Source: a virus
IMG/VR virus record: IMGVR_UViG_3300050821_002185
Coordinates: 1-29,839 of that record
Strand: one strand, 5' to 3'
DNA length: 29,839 bases
Positions within the stretch are counted from its first letter, which is position 1, and each line of letters opens with the position of its first letter. Both the position numbers and the translations under genes were made by a program. The notes below the pieces were generated by a model that worked only from the letters and a program-made list of their open reading frames with translations, was not told the DNA's origin and made no database searches. Shown here in pieces: positions 1-6,945 of the stretch.

Positions 1-254
1 ATGACTTCTCTTATCTTTACAAGATAGTAAAGTTTGCTCAATTTTAGATCAAGCGTCTTCCCGTATTCGGCAAACGTGTTATATTTTGGTTTGAAATAGC
101 CGTTGCTCTTTATCTCAAAGGCTAAGTCCATTATGTCGAATGTGCTCGTCCCAAGATTCTTGATCAGCGCGTTTAATTGCTTGCGGACTTTCGCCGCTTG
201 TCCGGCTTCAGCAGAATCAACGATTGCTGGCGGATTCTCTAATTGGTCAAACAT
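1..254 (-). CDS. Hypothetical protein, C-terminus beyond window
   Basis: The reading frame opens at ATG 254 after a strong GGAGGAAG ribosome site and runs off the left edge, so only the first 84 residues are visible. It begins MFDQLENPPAIVDSAE and continues as a charged, probably helical protein with a segment around residues 40-80 rich in Lys, Tyr and Leu (FAEYGKTLDLKLSKLYYLV). I do not recognise a named family. It overlaps the end of the upstream endonuclease gene by 16 bases, so it is probably co-transcribed with it. Confidence 0.75.
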   Translation of the reverse strand, partial: MFDQLENPPAIVDSAEAGQAAKVRKQLNALIKNLGTSTFDIMDLAFEIKSNGYFKPKYNTFAEYGKTLDLKLSKLYYLVKIREV

Positions 255-736
255 ACTTCCTCCTTTGGAAAATTAAATCTGGCAAATTCTCCGAAATGCA
301 ATTTTGCTTTAACATCATAAGCCTTTGCCGCATCTTCTTTCTGATCGAAACGTCCAATAAACAGCTTTTTATTATCTACGCTAATCTGTGCTGCCCATGC
401 TTTCCGAACTTTATCCCAATGAACGCCTTTAAAACCACTAGTATTATTGCAAAACTTGCCTGTATTAGCTTGATTACAGGACGGCGTAGCCCGACGAAGA
501 TTGTGTTTTTGATTGTCAATGCCGTTGTCGTTTCTATGATCGACATGAATGTTTGGATTTGTTTCGTTTAAAATAAAACGATGCATACTATTCGGCTTGC
601 TTAAATGGTTTCTCACTGCGTAGATACGACCATTTTTATTATCGATATGCGTAGTCCATTTAAATGCTGACACGCGTTCATAATCCTCGTCGTCAACAAG
701 TGCAACATATCCTTTTGTCAGTACAATTTCTTTCAT
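239..736 (-). CDS. HNH homing endonuclease with AP2 DNA-binding domain
   Basis: The 165-residue protein has an HNH nuclease core (MHRFIL, then VDHRNDNGIDNQKHNLR at about residues 51-82), followed by an AP2/ERF-type DNA-binding domain from about residue 99 (SGFKGVHWDK...WAAQI...IGRF...AAKAYD). This HNH+AP2 layout is typical of free-standing phage homing endonucleases, which cut an allele lacking the gene so that repair copies it in. The start at 736 follows GGAAGG. It sits 9 bases after the RNA ligase gene and has no promoter of its own that I can see. Confidence 0.9.
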   Translation of the reverse strand: MKEIVLTKGYVALVDDEDYERVSAFKWTTHIDNKNGRIYAVRNHLSKPNSMHRFILNETNPNIHVDHRNDNGIDNQKHNLRRATPSCNQANTGKFCNNTSGFKGVHWDKVRKAWAAQISVDNKKLFIGRFDQKEDAAKAYDVKAKLHFGEFARFNFPKEEVCLTN

Positions 737-745
737 TTTACCTTC

Positions 746-1900
746 CTACAAATGACTATCGACTAACGGTTTTACGCCCGATACTTTACTTTTAAGCATT
801 TTCCAGATAATCGGGCGAACGTTTTTTCCGTCTAACATTGCGAAGAGAACGCCCGAAATCGGCTTATTTTGTGTATTTGTAAAAAGTTCTGCCCACTGTT
901 TGCGAGTCGGAAGCTCATTTCCGTAAGGCGGCGCGTTTAGCGCTGCTCGGGCGCACATAAATATTGTTTCTGCTGCGCCATTAATTTGCTTGTATTCATT
1001 CTCCAGATAGTGCCGCCACTTGCTAATGAAATGACTAAACCAAGGGTTTGTCTCGTTCGTCCATTGATCTAAAACACTATCCCAACCGTTTTCCAGCGCT
1101 TCGAGAATGCGTTTCGGGCTAGTTTGTGTCACAATACGGTGAATTTTCAAGTATTCGAGTAGCTTTACTTTGAGACGAAAGGGTGTTTGGCCTGATCTAT
1201 GCCACACGAGCACAAAACCTTCGAAGTTCTGCTTATTAGTATTTGCTTCTTTTAACGCTTTATCCATCGTGAACCTATACTTTTCAGGAATGGACAAACT
1301 GTTTAAAGACGCGTACTGACACAAATCGTCGTAATCGATTTCTTCGCCCGTTTCGTTGTCGATCAGAGCGAGTAACGTCAACCCTTCACGTTTTCCATAA
1401 TCAACTACGATTCTGAGATTTGGTGTCAATCCTTCAAACACAGGAGTAAATCCCGGACGCCAGCGCCAATCCGGGCGATGTTTCTGATACCATTTCGTCG
1501 CCCATTTTGCGTGAACTGAATTGAACGAACCTTTGCTCGCGATATAATCTATCCCGTTGTAATTATACAGAATACAAAGAAATCCGTCCATTTTTTCGTA
1601 AATCTCGGGTTCGCCCGAAAAGCTCGCATCGTAATGAGAACAAAGCGCAGTGAGCGGAGGAACGCCATAATTAAAGAACTTCTCAAATGGCCGAGACACA
1701 ATTTCAAATGTCTCTGTATTGTAAATTAGCCCGCGACATTTTGTTGTGACCGAATCCCAAATATTATCGTAAACCGCTTTCCGGCCATAACACATAATCG
1801 CGAGCGGAAATTCGTCATGAAAGTTCCGGTCGATCAAACGATTATCGATATATTCATCGAGTTTGTCTGCATCGATTTCGAGATATGTGAATAAATTCAT
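746..1900 (-). CDS. T4 Rnl1-like RNA ligase
   Basis: The 384-residue protein shows nucleotidyltransferase motifs of the T4 RNA ligase 1 type. The adenylation motif is EKMDG near residue 104, with lysine as the AMP acceptor. RGLIYN lies just upstream near residue 56, FEGFVLVW is the motif IV-like segment, and the lysine pair in RLKVKL is motif V. The family seals RNA 5'-phosphate/3'-OH ends; in T4 it repairs host tRNAs cut by anticodon nucleases. No polynucleotide kinase partner is visible in this window. The ATG overlaps the stop of the 59-residue gene upstream (ATATGA). A copy of the dispersed palindrome lies inside at 1562-1578. Confidence 0.85.
   Translation of the reverse strand: MNLFTYLEIDADKLDEYIDNRLIDRNFHDEFPLAIMCYGRKAVYDNIWDSVTTKCRGLIYNTETFEIVSRPFEKFFNYGVPPLTALCSHYDASFSGEPEIYEKMDGFLCILYNYNGIDYIASKGSFNSVHAKWATKWYQKHRPDWRWRPGFTPVFEGLTPNLRIVVDYGKREGLTLLALIDNETGEEIDYDDLCQYASLNSLSIPEKYRFTMDKALKEANTNKQNFEGFVLVWHRSGQTPFRLKVKLLEYLKIHRIVTQTSPKRILEALENGWDSVLDQWTNETNPWFSHFISKWRHYLENEYKQINGAAETIFMCARAALNAPPYGNELPTRKQWAELFTNTQNKPISGVLFAMLDGKNVRPIIWKMLKSKVSGVKPLVDSHL
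1562..1578 (-). promoter_or_regulatory. Dispersed palindrome inside RNA ligase gene
   Basis: ATTATAC-AGA-ATACAAA on the plus strand is identical to the promoter-overlapping copy at 17454-17470. No TTGACA-like -35 lies at the right distance, so an operator or stoperator role fits better than a promoter. Confidence 0.5.
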
Positions 1901-2076
1901 ATCACCGCCTTTAGTTCAGGATGTTCGGTATGAATTTCTTTCTTGATATCGCGATCAACACCGTCGATAGCCGCGTTCTGATGCTCAGTTTTACGTCCGG
2001 GCGCGCTCTTTCGCCCGCCATTACTTTGTACAAACGTCTTTCCGTTCAGCCAAGACAACTTCGGCAAATCGCGCAT
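1897..2076 (-). CDS. Small basic hypothetical protein (59 aa)
   Basis: This 59-residue reading frame starts at ATG 2076 behind AGAGGTG and ends with TGA overlapping the RNA ligase start codon. It begins MRDLPKLSWLNGKT and has a Gly/Arg/Lys-rich middle (NGGRKSAPGRKTEHQN). The product is basic and probably disordered in part. I recognise no family. The well-placed ribosome site and the stop-start overlap support it as a real gene in the RNA ligase operon. Confidence 0.65.
   Translation of the reverse strand: MRDLPKLSWLNGKTFVQSNGGRKSAPGRKTEHQNAAIDGVDRDIKKEIHTEHPELKAVI
2020..2034 (-). promoter_or_regulatory. Dispersed palindrome copy
   Basis: ATTAC-TTT-GTACAAA inside the 59-residue gene, in the same orientation as most other copies. 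No -35 box accompanies it. Confidence 0.4.
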
Positions 2077-2098
2077 ATTTCACCTCTTATCGAATATA

Positions 2099-2308
2099 CT
2101 ATGTATTCGGATGGTTGTTTAAGATCGTGTCAGCTTCAGCAATACGTCGTTCAATGCATCGCAGATTAGTCCAGCCTATGAGACGTGCTACTTCTACACG
2201 ATCTGCAATATCCAAAGCACCGTGGATTTCATTACGTAAACTCCGCAAGGCTTCAAAAACTATTCTATTCCTGTCGGCCATCGCGTTGTAACTGTTCATA
2301 ATCGACAT
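2099..2308 (-). CDS. Hypothetical protein, probably leaderless
   Basis: The frame is open from 2323, but the strong promoter at 2315-2342 places transcription start near 2308, exactly on an in-frame ATG (MSIMNSYNAM). No candidate start has a Shine-Dalgarno site, so a leaderless message is the simplest reading. The 69-residue product is helical and charged (RNRIVFEALRSLRNEIHGAL). It matches no family I know. It is the first gene of the leftward transcript that reads on into the RNA ligase. Confidence 0.6.
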   Translation of the reverse strand: MSIMNSYNAMADRNRIVFEALRSLRNEIHGALDIADRVEVARLIGWTNLRCIERRIAEADTILNNHPNT

Positions 2309-2314
2309 AATATT

Positions 2315-2342
2315 ATTATACATGTACAGGATGCTTTGTCAA
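2315..2342 (-). promoter_or_regulatory. Promoter with embedded palindrome
   Basis: On the minus strand TTGACA (2342-2337) is followed after 16 bp by TATAAT (2320-2315), a consensus sigma-70 promoter. ATTATAC-AT-GTACA overlaps the -10 box and spacer. The -10 box is followed by six bases and then ATG 2308. It sits at the 3' end of the nuclease gene. Confidence 0.85.
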
Positions 2343-3401
2343 GTATAAAGTTTCACACGCCGCGCACATTGTTTCTGCCCCGTTACAGCCTTTCTTTCGG
2401 CGCGAACCTTTGTACTTTGTATAATCTAAACATTGTAATTGCCGTTCCGCCGCAAGTATTTCTTTCACCCGATCACGTTTCTTTTCTTTAATATCATCAA
2501 TTCGGTCTTCTAATTGATTCAACGACCGATAAAGCGCCAGCGCATTCAGAAATCCGGCCAAATCTTGCTCGAATAATTCTTTTCCGGGCATAAACCACGG
2601 ATCGAATTCTGCCGTTTCTTTGTCTAGTCTAAGAATCCATCTGTCGTCGATTTCATCATCAAATTCTTCTTGTTGGCAGTGCTGGTAAATCGCTGTTTGC
2701 ATTAAATAAGAAACGTATAAAAAATTAGAAGTCTTAAAATCAATTAACGATTTATGATCTTTGAACGATTTCGGACAACAATTTGTATCTGTACAAGAGT
2801 CTACTAGCGCGAGTCCGTCTAGTGTCCCGGCGACTTTATACTTACGTGAATAGCACTTTCGCTCTGTCGCTAGCCAGCGAACATTATGCGCGAACATCCA
2901 TGATAAGATTGCCAAAACACAGTTCGCGGATCGTTCATCTTCTGGCAACTTCGACAGGAGTTCTAATCGTCTGTCTTCGTCATTCTGTAATATCGCCCGA
3001 ATGTACTGTTCGGCCCAATTATGAGCAATTGTTCCTACTTCGCCCGCGTCTTCTAACTCTTCTTTGTCAGCCCGTTTTGCCGCAGCAATTATATCGTCAA
3101 GAATCGATTCAAACAGTAAATTCGGTTCGTCGTTGTTCGTGTCCGTTACAACATAATTACCAGCGATTAATAATCGTTTTAGCTTCTCAAGAGCTTTCTT
3201 TTTGGCCCAAGCCATCAATGGTTCAGAACGATCAATCGTCTTATGTAGAACAGTTGTGACGCCTGCTTGTAGTTCCCGACCTTCGGGCGTAACACGATAA
3301 TAACTCCATTTTGACTGATCGAATAAAAGAGTTTCTGTTCCACCGTAAAAACTATAACTCGGCAAATCGCCAAAGCCGTCTGCGTACAGAACGAGACTCA
3401 A
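2316..3401 (-). CDS. PD-(D/E)XK (RecB/Cas4-like) nuclease
   Basis: The 361-residue protein carries a PD-(D/E)XK nuclease core: HNWAEQY (about residues 127-133), AGTLDGLALVD (about 191-201), LIDFKTSN (about 219-226, the D-x-K motif) and a downstream YLMQTAIYQH helix. This is the layout of phage RecB-like exonucleases used in recombination or DNA processing. The C-terminal part is a charged helix, then a Cys-containing tail (CNGAETMCAAC). The start is TTG 3401 behind GGAGGTAAA, overlapping the upstream stop (TTGA). Palindrome-like sites lie inside at 2409-2425 and 2782-2797. Confidence 0.8.
   Translation of the reverse strand: MSLVLYADGFGDLPSYSFYGGTETLLFDQSKWSYYRVTPEGRELQAGVTTVLHKTIDRSEPLMAWAKKKALEKLKRLLIAGNYVVTDTNNDEPNLLFESILDDIIAAAKRADKEELEDAGEVGTIAHNWAEQYIRAILQNDEDRRLELLSKLPEDERSANCVLAILSWMFAHNVRWLATERKCYSRKYKVAGTLDGLALVDSCTDTNCCPKSFKDHKSLIDFKTSNFLYVSYLMQTAIYQHCQQEEFDDEIDDRWILRLDKETAEFDPWFMPGKELFEQDLAGFLNALALYRSLNQLEDRIDDIKEKKRDRVKEILAAERQLQCLDYTKYKGSRRKKGCNGAETMCAACETLYLTKHPVHV
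2409..2425 (+). promoter_or_regulatory. Dispersed palindrome, reversed orientation
   Basis: TTTGTAC-TTT-GTATAAT on the plus strand, so the TATAAT half faces opposite to the gene it lies in. It is one of few reversed copies. No -35 is visible. Confidence 0.45.
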
Positions 3402-3898
3402 TTTACCTCCGGGCGAAATGATTCAAATCTGACTCGGCCTTCATCAATTGCACGTTTTACCTGAACTTGGCGCGAATTTAATTTCGCAACGCCAGTTTTG
3501 ACATCCAACAGAACAACCGATTTTAATATTCCTTCATCAAGTCCGTCGAAGATTAAATAGTCGATTGGCGCTCCGATAAAGTGCGAGTCTTTCGGGTTGT
3601 AATTAAATCCCTGAAGATACGGCGCAAATTGTTCTGATATTAATCCCCGATTTACGGCCCGAGAGATTTTCACTGCATTTGCGCGTTCTTTTTCCGTATG
3701 CTCGGATTTCCAATCTGCGAACTTTAACTCATACTCGCCCGCGATTAAAGATTTATGTCGTTCGAGTTCCGATTGCATTTGTTCTAGCGTTTGCATTCGA
3801 ATCGCGGTTGTATCGGCGTCTTGTTTCGCAAGCAAACTTGAATATCTGCGCCAAAGAATTACGACGATTATACATAGTACAATAATTGCTACAAGCAT
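3398..3898 (-). CDS. Membrane-anchored Holliday-junction-resolvase-like endonuclease
   Basis: The 166-residue protein has an N-terminal transmembrane helix (residues 2-16, VAIIVLCIIVVILW), a coiled-coil stretch to about residue 75, and a domain like the predicted endonucleases distantly related to archaeal Holliday junction resolvase. Visible family features are GAPIDYLIFDGL (about 108-119), VVLLDVKTG (about 127-135, the D-x-K pair) and RQVQVKRAIDEGRVRFE. Such proteins are common in phages and bacteria, and the true substrate is unsettled. The start directly follows the MazG stop, suggesting translational coupling. Confidence 0.75.
   Translation of the reverse strand: MLVAIIVLCIIVVILWRRYSSLLAKQDADTTAIRMQTLEQMQSELERHKSLIAGEYELKFADWKSEHTEKERANAVKISRAVNRGLISEQFAPYLQGFNYNPKDSHFIGAPIDYLIFDGLDEGILKSVVLLDVKTGVAKLNSRQVQVKRAIDEGRVRFESFRPEVN
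3867..3883 (-). promoter_or_regulatory. Dispersed palindrome copy
   Basis: ATTATAC-ATA-GTACAAT near the 5' end of the resolvase-like gene. Both half-sites match the family consensus and no -35 is present. Confidence 0.5.
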
Positions 3899-4225
3899 TT
3901 ACCGATTATCTCCATCTCCTCTTAAAACGCCTCTTTGTCGGCGGGATTCAAGCTTTTCTTTATTTGCTTGCAAGACTTCAGATGGGGCAAAACCAAATTG
4001 CTTACAAATTCGCGCCCAATAATAAGCGACATCGCCAAGTTCTTTCTTTAGCGCGTCTCGATCAAGATTGTTATCACGAATATGCTTTTTAATATGTTCT
4101 TGAACTTCCCCCGTTTCGCCGCCTAACCCGATGGTCATAATAGCGATACTTTCTAGCTCTGATCGATCTTTTCCTGAGAACCAGAAGTCTTCAGTAAATT
4201 GGCCATAAACATCAATGTCTTTCAT
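3899..4225 (-). CDS. MazG-like nucleotide pyrophosphohydrolase
   Basis: The 108-residue protein matches the all-alpha NTP pyrophosphohydrolase (MazG/dUTPase-2) fold. GLGGETGEVQEHIKK (about residues 33-47) gives the E-x-x-E metal site, and KKELGDVAYYWARIC (about 60-74) gives the second E-x-x-D helix. Phage MazG proteins hydrolyse (d)NTPs or alarmones to adjust nucleotide pools. The start follows AGGAGAAAAAGAA. It lies in one operon with the nucleases on either side. Confidence 0.85.
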   Translation of the reverse strand: MKDIDVYGQFTEDFWFSGKDRSELESIAIMTIGLGGETGEVQEHIKKHIRDNNLDRDALKKELGDVAYYWARICKQFGFAPSEVLQANKEKLESRRQRGVLRGDGDNR

Positions 4226-4236
4226 TTCTTTTTCTC

Positions 4237-4461
4237 CTATGTTGTTCCGGCGATTCTCGCGCCCATTACGCGATTCAAATGTTTACGTTTAATTTCTGCG
4301 GCTTCTTTTGTCTGACTCGCGACAAGATCAAGCGCGTCTTGTACTTTGTATAAAGCAAATGTCTTTGGCTCTTGCCAACACCACGGACTAAATGAATATA
4401 CTTTCTTCCAGCCTGCGGCGAGAAGCGGGCCGACATCCGGCTTAGTCTTGATATTTTTCAT
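4237..4461 (-). CDS. Hypothetical protein (74 aa)
   Basis: I chose ATG 4461 (MKNIKTKPDVGPLLAAGWKK), preceded by AAAGAAAGA, over the longer TTG start at 4488. It overlaps the upstream gene by 20 bases. The product is mostly basic with a Trp-rich middle (SFSPWCWQEPKTFALYK) and a helical C-terminus. No family recognised. Confidence 0.6.
   Translation of the reverse strand: MKNIKTKPDVGPLLAAGWKKVYSFSPWCWQEPKTFALYKVQDALDLVASQTKEAAEIKRKHLNRVMGARIAGTT
4339..4354 (+). promoter_or_regulatory. Dispersed palindrome copy
   Basis: TTGTAC-TTT-GTATAAA on the plus strand, inside the 74-residue gene. It is nearly symmetric, so orientation is uncertain. Confidence 0.4.
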
Positions 4462-4606
4462 TAGTCTTTCTTTGAACAATATTGTCAAGTATTTCGCCTG
4501 TCAAACGTTGTGCGACCGAAAACTCGTTAATCTTGAGAACGCGAATCCCGGACTTGTTTTGAACCAAAGTCAAATCGTCTTGATGAATACTTGGAAATTC
4601 AGACAT
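4442..4606 (-). CDS. Small hypothetical protein (54 aa)
   Basis: The start is ATG 4606 (MSEFPSIHQDDLTLVQ), seven bases after AGGAG. A longer start at 4624 overlapping the upstream TAATG is possible but lacks its own ribosome site. The product is short and mixed alpha/beta in appearance with a helical tail. No family recognised. Tight packing on both sides supports it being real. Confidence 0.65.
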   Translation of the reverse strand: MSEFPSIHQDDLTLVQNKSGIRVLKINEFSVAQRLTGEILDNIVQRKTNEKYQD

Positions 4607-4623
4607 ATATTTTCTCCTCTTCA

Positions 4624-4896
4624 TTAGAACGGAATATCATCGTCTGCTATTTGTTCCGGCAGATAAAGTTTTTCTTGTATTGCGTCTTCGCCTTCGTCAA
4701 GAGCGAATTGTTTGCCCATGTCTTTTAAATCCTCATGTGCTCGTCGATATTCGTCTCTCGCTTTCTCTTGTTCCGCGTCTTTGGCTTTTTTTAGACTGTA
4801 AACAGTCGAATATTCTTTATAAAGAATCTCGAATTTCTCTTGCAATATTCTTACTTCTTCGCGCTTCGCCCGGATTTGTTTTAATGTCACGGCCAT
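4624..4896 (-). CDS. Coiled-coil protein ending in an SSB-type tail
   Basis: The 90-residue protein is almost entirely a charged coiled coil (Lys/Glu/Arg-rich, residues 3-70) and ends ADDDIPF. The last six residues equal the conserved tip of bacterial single-stranded DNA-binding protein, which docks repair and replication partners such as RecQ, ExoI, PriA and RecO. There is no OB-fold here, so it is not itself an SSB. I infer that it presents an SSB-like docking peptide to host or phage SSB partners, as adaptor or decoy. Its ATG lies directly behind the phosphoesterase gene. Confidence 0.75.
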   Translation of the reverse strand: MAVTLKQIRAKREEVRILQEKFEILYKEYSTVYSLKKAKDAEQEKARDEYRRAHEDLKDMGKQFALDEGEDAIQEKLYLPEQIADDDIPF

Positions 4897-5538
4897 TTAA
4901 ATCTCCACAACCCAAGGTTTGTTTACCACTTCGTAAGCTTCGTTTACGACACTCGCGTTAAAGAATTCTGTCCCATTGAAATTCTTATAACCGTATCCGC
5001 AATGAATGTGCCCAAATACGTGAACTTCCGGGCAAGTCGCCGCAACTCTGACAGCAAGATCGGCACAGCCCACATGTTCATTTCCTACACGATCTAAAAT
5101 ACCCATAGGCGGGCCATGTGTAACCAAGACTTGCGTATCTTGAGGAATTAAATCCCAATACTTCTTGATATCCGGCCCGCGCTGAACGTTAAACGCCCAA
5201 TCGTAGAACCAAGGTTGCCACGGTGATCCGTAAAAATTTACGCCATCAATCGTTACGCCCGAATCGCGCAAGTAATGAATTCCAGGAAAGAAATCTTTTC
5301 GTAAAATATCTTCGTGATTTTCTTTCATGAACGCTTCGAGAATGAAATCGTGATTGCCGCCGATTAAGACGATTTCTTTAAATTTCTTCTTTTGTTCTTG
5401 CAGCCAAAGTGACGCAGAATTGAGTTCAGACAATTTGCCCCGATTAAGCAAATCTCCGGCGTGAACAAGAACATCAGCTTCGGGCAAAACAAGCTGATCG
5501 TGAAGCCCATGTGTGTCGGAAATCAAGCACAATTTCAA
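4897..5538 (-). CDS. Calcineurin-like metallophosphoesterase
   Basis: The 213-residue protein has all metallophosphoesterase signatures in order: ISDTHG (6-11), VLVHAGDLLNRG (about 23-34), GGNHDF (about 60-65), THGPP (about 140-144) and FGHIHCG (about 175-181). The family binds two metal ions and cleaves phosphoesters. Many phage members are suspected nucleic-acid or cyclic-nucleotide phosphatases, and the substrate cannot be read from sequence. The start is TTG 5538 behind GAGGTAAAATC, overlapping the upstream TGA. A second, only distantly similar member lies at 20311-20880. Confidence 0.9.
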   Translation of the reverse strand: MKLCLISDTHGLHDQLVLPEADVLVHAGDLLNRGKLSELNSASLWLQEQKKKFKEIVLIGGNHDFILEAFMKENHEDILRKDFFPGIHYLRDSGVTIDGVNFYGSPWQPWFYDWAFNVQRGPDIKKYWDLIPQDTQVLVTHGPPMGILDRVGNEHVGCADLAVRVAATCPEVHVFGHIHCGYGYKNFNGTEFFNASVVNEAYEVVNKPWVVEI

Positions 5539-5708
5539 GATTTTACCTCTTTTTGTACTTCGTACAATCCTTCACCAATGCTCTGACGAACAATCAATTC
5601 TTTCATCGTCGCTTCATTCTTCGTCTTGGCCGTTCCGACAACTTCGCCGTCAAGAAGAATCTCGAATGATTCATCCCAAAGCGCTTCGATTTTGACTCGG
5701 TTAGACAT
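5535..5708 (-). CDS. Small hypothetical protein (57 aa)
   Basis: The frame ATG 5708 to TGA 5535 encodes 57 residues (MSNRVKIEALWDESFEILLD...). The stop overlaps the TTG start of the phosphoesterase gene, whose ribosome site lies in its last codons. The N-terminal half looks beta-rich and the rest is helical. There is no clear Shine-Dalgarno site upstream and the start sits behind a structured leader. A symmetric palindrome copy (5552-5568) lies near its 3' end. No family recognised. Confidence 0.65.
   Translation of the reverse strand: MSNRVKIEALWDESFEILLDGEVVGTAKTKNEATMKELIVRQSIGEGLYEVQKEVKS
5552..5568. promoter_or_regulatory. Dispersed palindrome, fully symmetric copy
   Basis: TTTGTAC-TTC-GTACAAT; the inner six bases of each arm (TTGTAC / GTACAA) are perfect inverse complements. 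It lies just before the phosphoesterase start. Confidence 0.5.
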
Positions 5709-5792
5709 AAATTTAAGAAGTGGGCGATCTTCGATCTAGTCGCCGGATCGCCCTAAAGCATACGCGGATCGTTTGCAACGCGTTGCCCCTCT
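5709..5792 (-). other. Structured 5' leader without ribosome site
   Basis: The transcript from the promoter at 5799-5827 would have a leader of about 84 bases. It contains the perfect palindrome GCAACGCGTTGC and a hairpin with 8-bp arms GGGCGATC / GATCGCCC. No U-tract follows, so a plain terminator is unlikely. No Shine-Dalgarno site precedes ATG 5708, so the structure may control initiation. Confidence 0.4.
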
Positions 5793-5798
5793 TAAAAT

Positions 5799-5827
5799 AT
5801 AATACTAAATACAAAGATTGATGTCAA
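5799..5827 (-). promoter_or_regulatory. Promoter with embedded palindrome
   Basis: Minus-strand TTGACA (5827-5822), 17-bp spacer, TATTAT (5804-5799). The spacer and -10 together form TTTGTAT-TTA-GTATTAT, a member of the dispersed palindrome family. It drives the leftward operon from 5708 down. Confidence 0.8.
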
Positions 5828-5835
5828 TCTTTATT

Positions 5836-6051
5836 TCAAGAAAAATCTAATGTATTTTCGACAAAATGTTCACCCGGCAAAGAATACGTATAAAGGCTGG
5901 ACGTATTCCATTTTTTAATTATTTCAATTGCTCGTTCAGATGAAATTGCGCCATTCGAATCAATTTCTAGACTAGACGGCGTGTAATCTCTAAACGCCCA
6001 TAACTTGTTTTTGTATTGAGGGCCATTAATAAGAAAGTGCGTTACTCTCAT
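5836..6051 (-). CDS. Hypothetical protein (71 aa)
   Basis: The start at ATG 6051 (MRVTHFLINGPQYKNKLW) overlaps the stop of the clamp-like gene as ATGA. A longer in-frame extension to 6150 would overlap that gene by 100 bases and is less likely. The product is mixed alpha/beta with a helix at about residues 38-48 (SERAIEIIKKW). No family recognised. It ends just before the promoter at 5799-5827. Confidence 0.6.
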   Translation of the reverse strand: MRVTHFLINGPQYKNKLWAFRDYTPSSLEIDSNGAISSERAIEIIKKWNTSSLYTYSLPGEHFVENTLDFS

Positions 6052-6680
6052 CGAAATTTTCTGCCTTCGGTACTCGGCAGCGGCAAACGCTTTTCTTCGT
6101 AATATTCGTTTGTCGTATTTGTTTTGCCGTCCGGTTCGCCCGGCATACATGAACCATTATATTGTATTCCCATTAACACACCACAAAATTCTTGATCATT
6201 TTCCATTCTGTGCGCGTCGATCCGAAGACTATTTCCACAGAATCTAAGTTTAACAAGACTGCGCGAATGATCTGTGACTTCAATCGCCGCTTGTAAAAGT
6301 TTAATCAAACTTTTTGCGTTAACTGTAATACTCGCCGTTTGTTTATTTGAATCGACAATTCCTTGTTCGAGATTCGGAACGGTAAATCGGCCTGAAGTTT
6401 TCGCTTCAAGACCTTCGGGGAGTTCGACAAATTCTTCTTGTGTTTCTGGCACGATTTTGTCAAATACCGCTTTAGGAAAAACTTGAGGTTCAGTCGGCGC
6501 AAACATATTTCCGGTCGGTGTGGCTTTTGAACGAGTTGGCAATGTTACACGTATAATCGAAGTCGTGTCTGTACATAAAATTCCTTTCGGGCCGACAAAC
6601 GCATATTCGAATTTTCCCTCTCCAATCGCTCGGAGCGCGGCGAAACATTTCTTATTGAGAATAAATCTTCGTTCAGACAT
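6048..6680 (-). CDS. Putative sliding-clamp-like (DnaN-fold) phage protein
   Basis: The 210-residue protein resembles phage proteins of the DNA polymerase beta-clamp fold. Suggestive segments are FAALRAIGEGKFEYAF...CTDTTSIIRV (residues 13-45), PKAVFDKIVP (about 69-78), and a second domain with VNAKSLIKLLQAAIE...LVKLRFCGNSLRIDAHR (about 120-157). At 210 residues it is about half the length of a bacterial clamp, so oligomer state would differ. This is a weak, pattern-based call. It could instead be an unrelated replication accessory protein. The predicted 5' leader is only about five bases, with no Shine-Dalgarno site. Confidence 0.45.
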   Translation of the reverse strand: MSERRFILNKKCFAALRAIGEGKFEYAFVGPKGILCTDTTSIIRVTLPTRSKATPTGNMFAPTEPQVFPKAVFDKIVPETQEEFVELPEGLEAKTSGRFTVPNLEQGIVDSNKQTASITVNAKSLIKLLQAAIEVTDHSRSLVKLRFCGNSLRIDAHRMENDQEFCGVLMGIQYNGSCMPGEPDGKTNTTNEYYEEKRLPLPSTEGRKFR

Positions 6681-6692
6681 TTTTTGCGCCCC

Positions 6693-6720
6693 CGAATACC
6701 AAATATAACATACTTGTCAA
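6693..6720 (-). promoter_or_regulatory. Promoter of clamp-like operon
   Basis: Minus-strand TTGACA (6720-6715), 16-bp spacer, TATTCG (6698-6693), a weaker -10. ATG 6680 follows 12 bases after the -10 box, so the leader would be almost absent. Confidence 0.55.
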
Positions 6721-6945
6721 GAAAAATCTACTCCCCGGAAAAGCCCTTGAAATTTGTATTTAGAAATCATAGGCGATTTTTTCTAAATCTGACTTATGCC
6801 AAAAACATCAAAAAAGTAACTTTTTGTATGTAAAAATTCTATATTACCTATGAAAAATCATATTTCTCATTGGGGCCGATTTAAGAGCCGATCTTTTCTC
6901 AAAGCCCCTAAACCTCGTTCTCGTCATAATTATCGCTCATATCGG
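6721..6945. other. AT-rich non-coding stretch
   Basis: No reading frame with codon structure or ribosome site is visible on either strand. The stretch is AT-rich with runs of A and T, and holds two nearby GCCGAT copies around 6875-6890. It separates the decayed deaminase from the clamp-like operon. It could be an origin or simply debris; nothing decides. Confidence 0.35.

Noticed and set aside
2409-2425. Plus-strand promoter inside the nuclease gene (TATAAT)
   Set aside because: No -35 box and no plus-strand gene downstream; better explained as a reversed palindrome copy.
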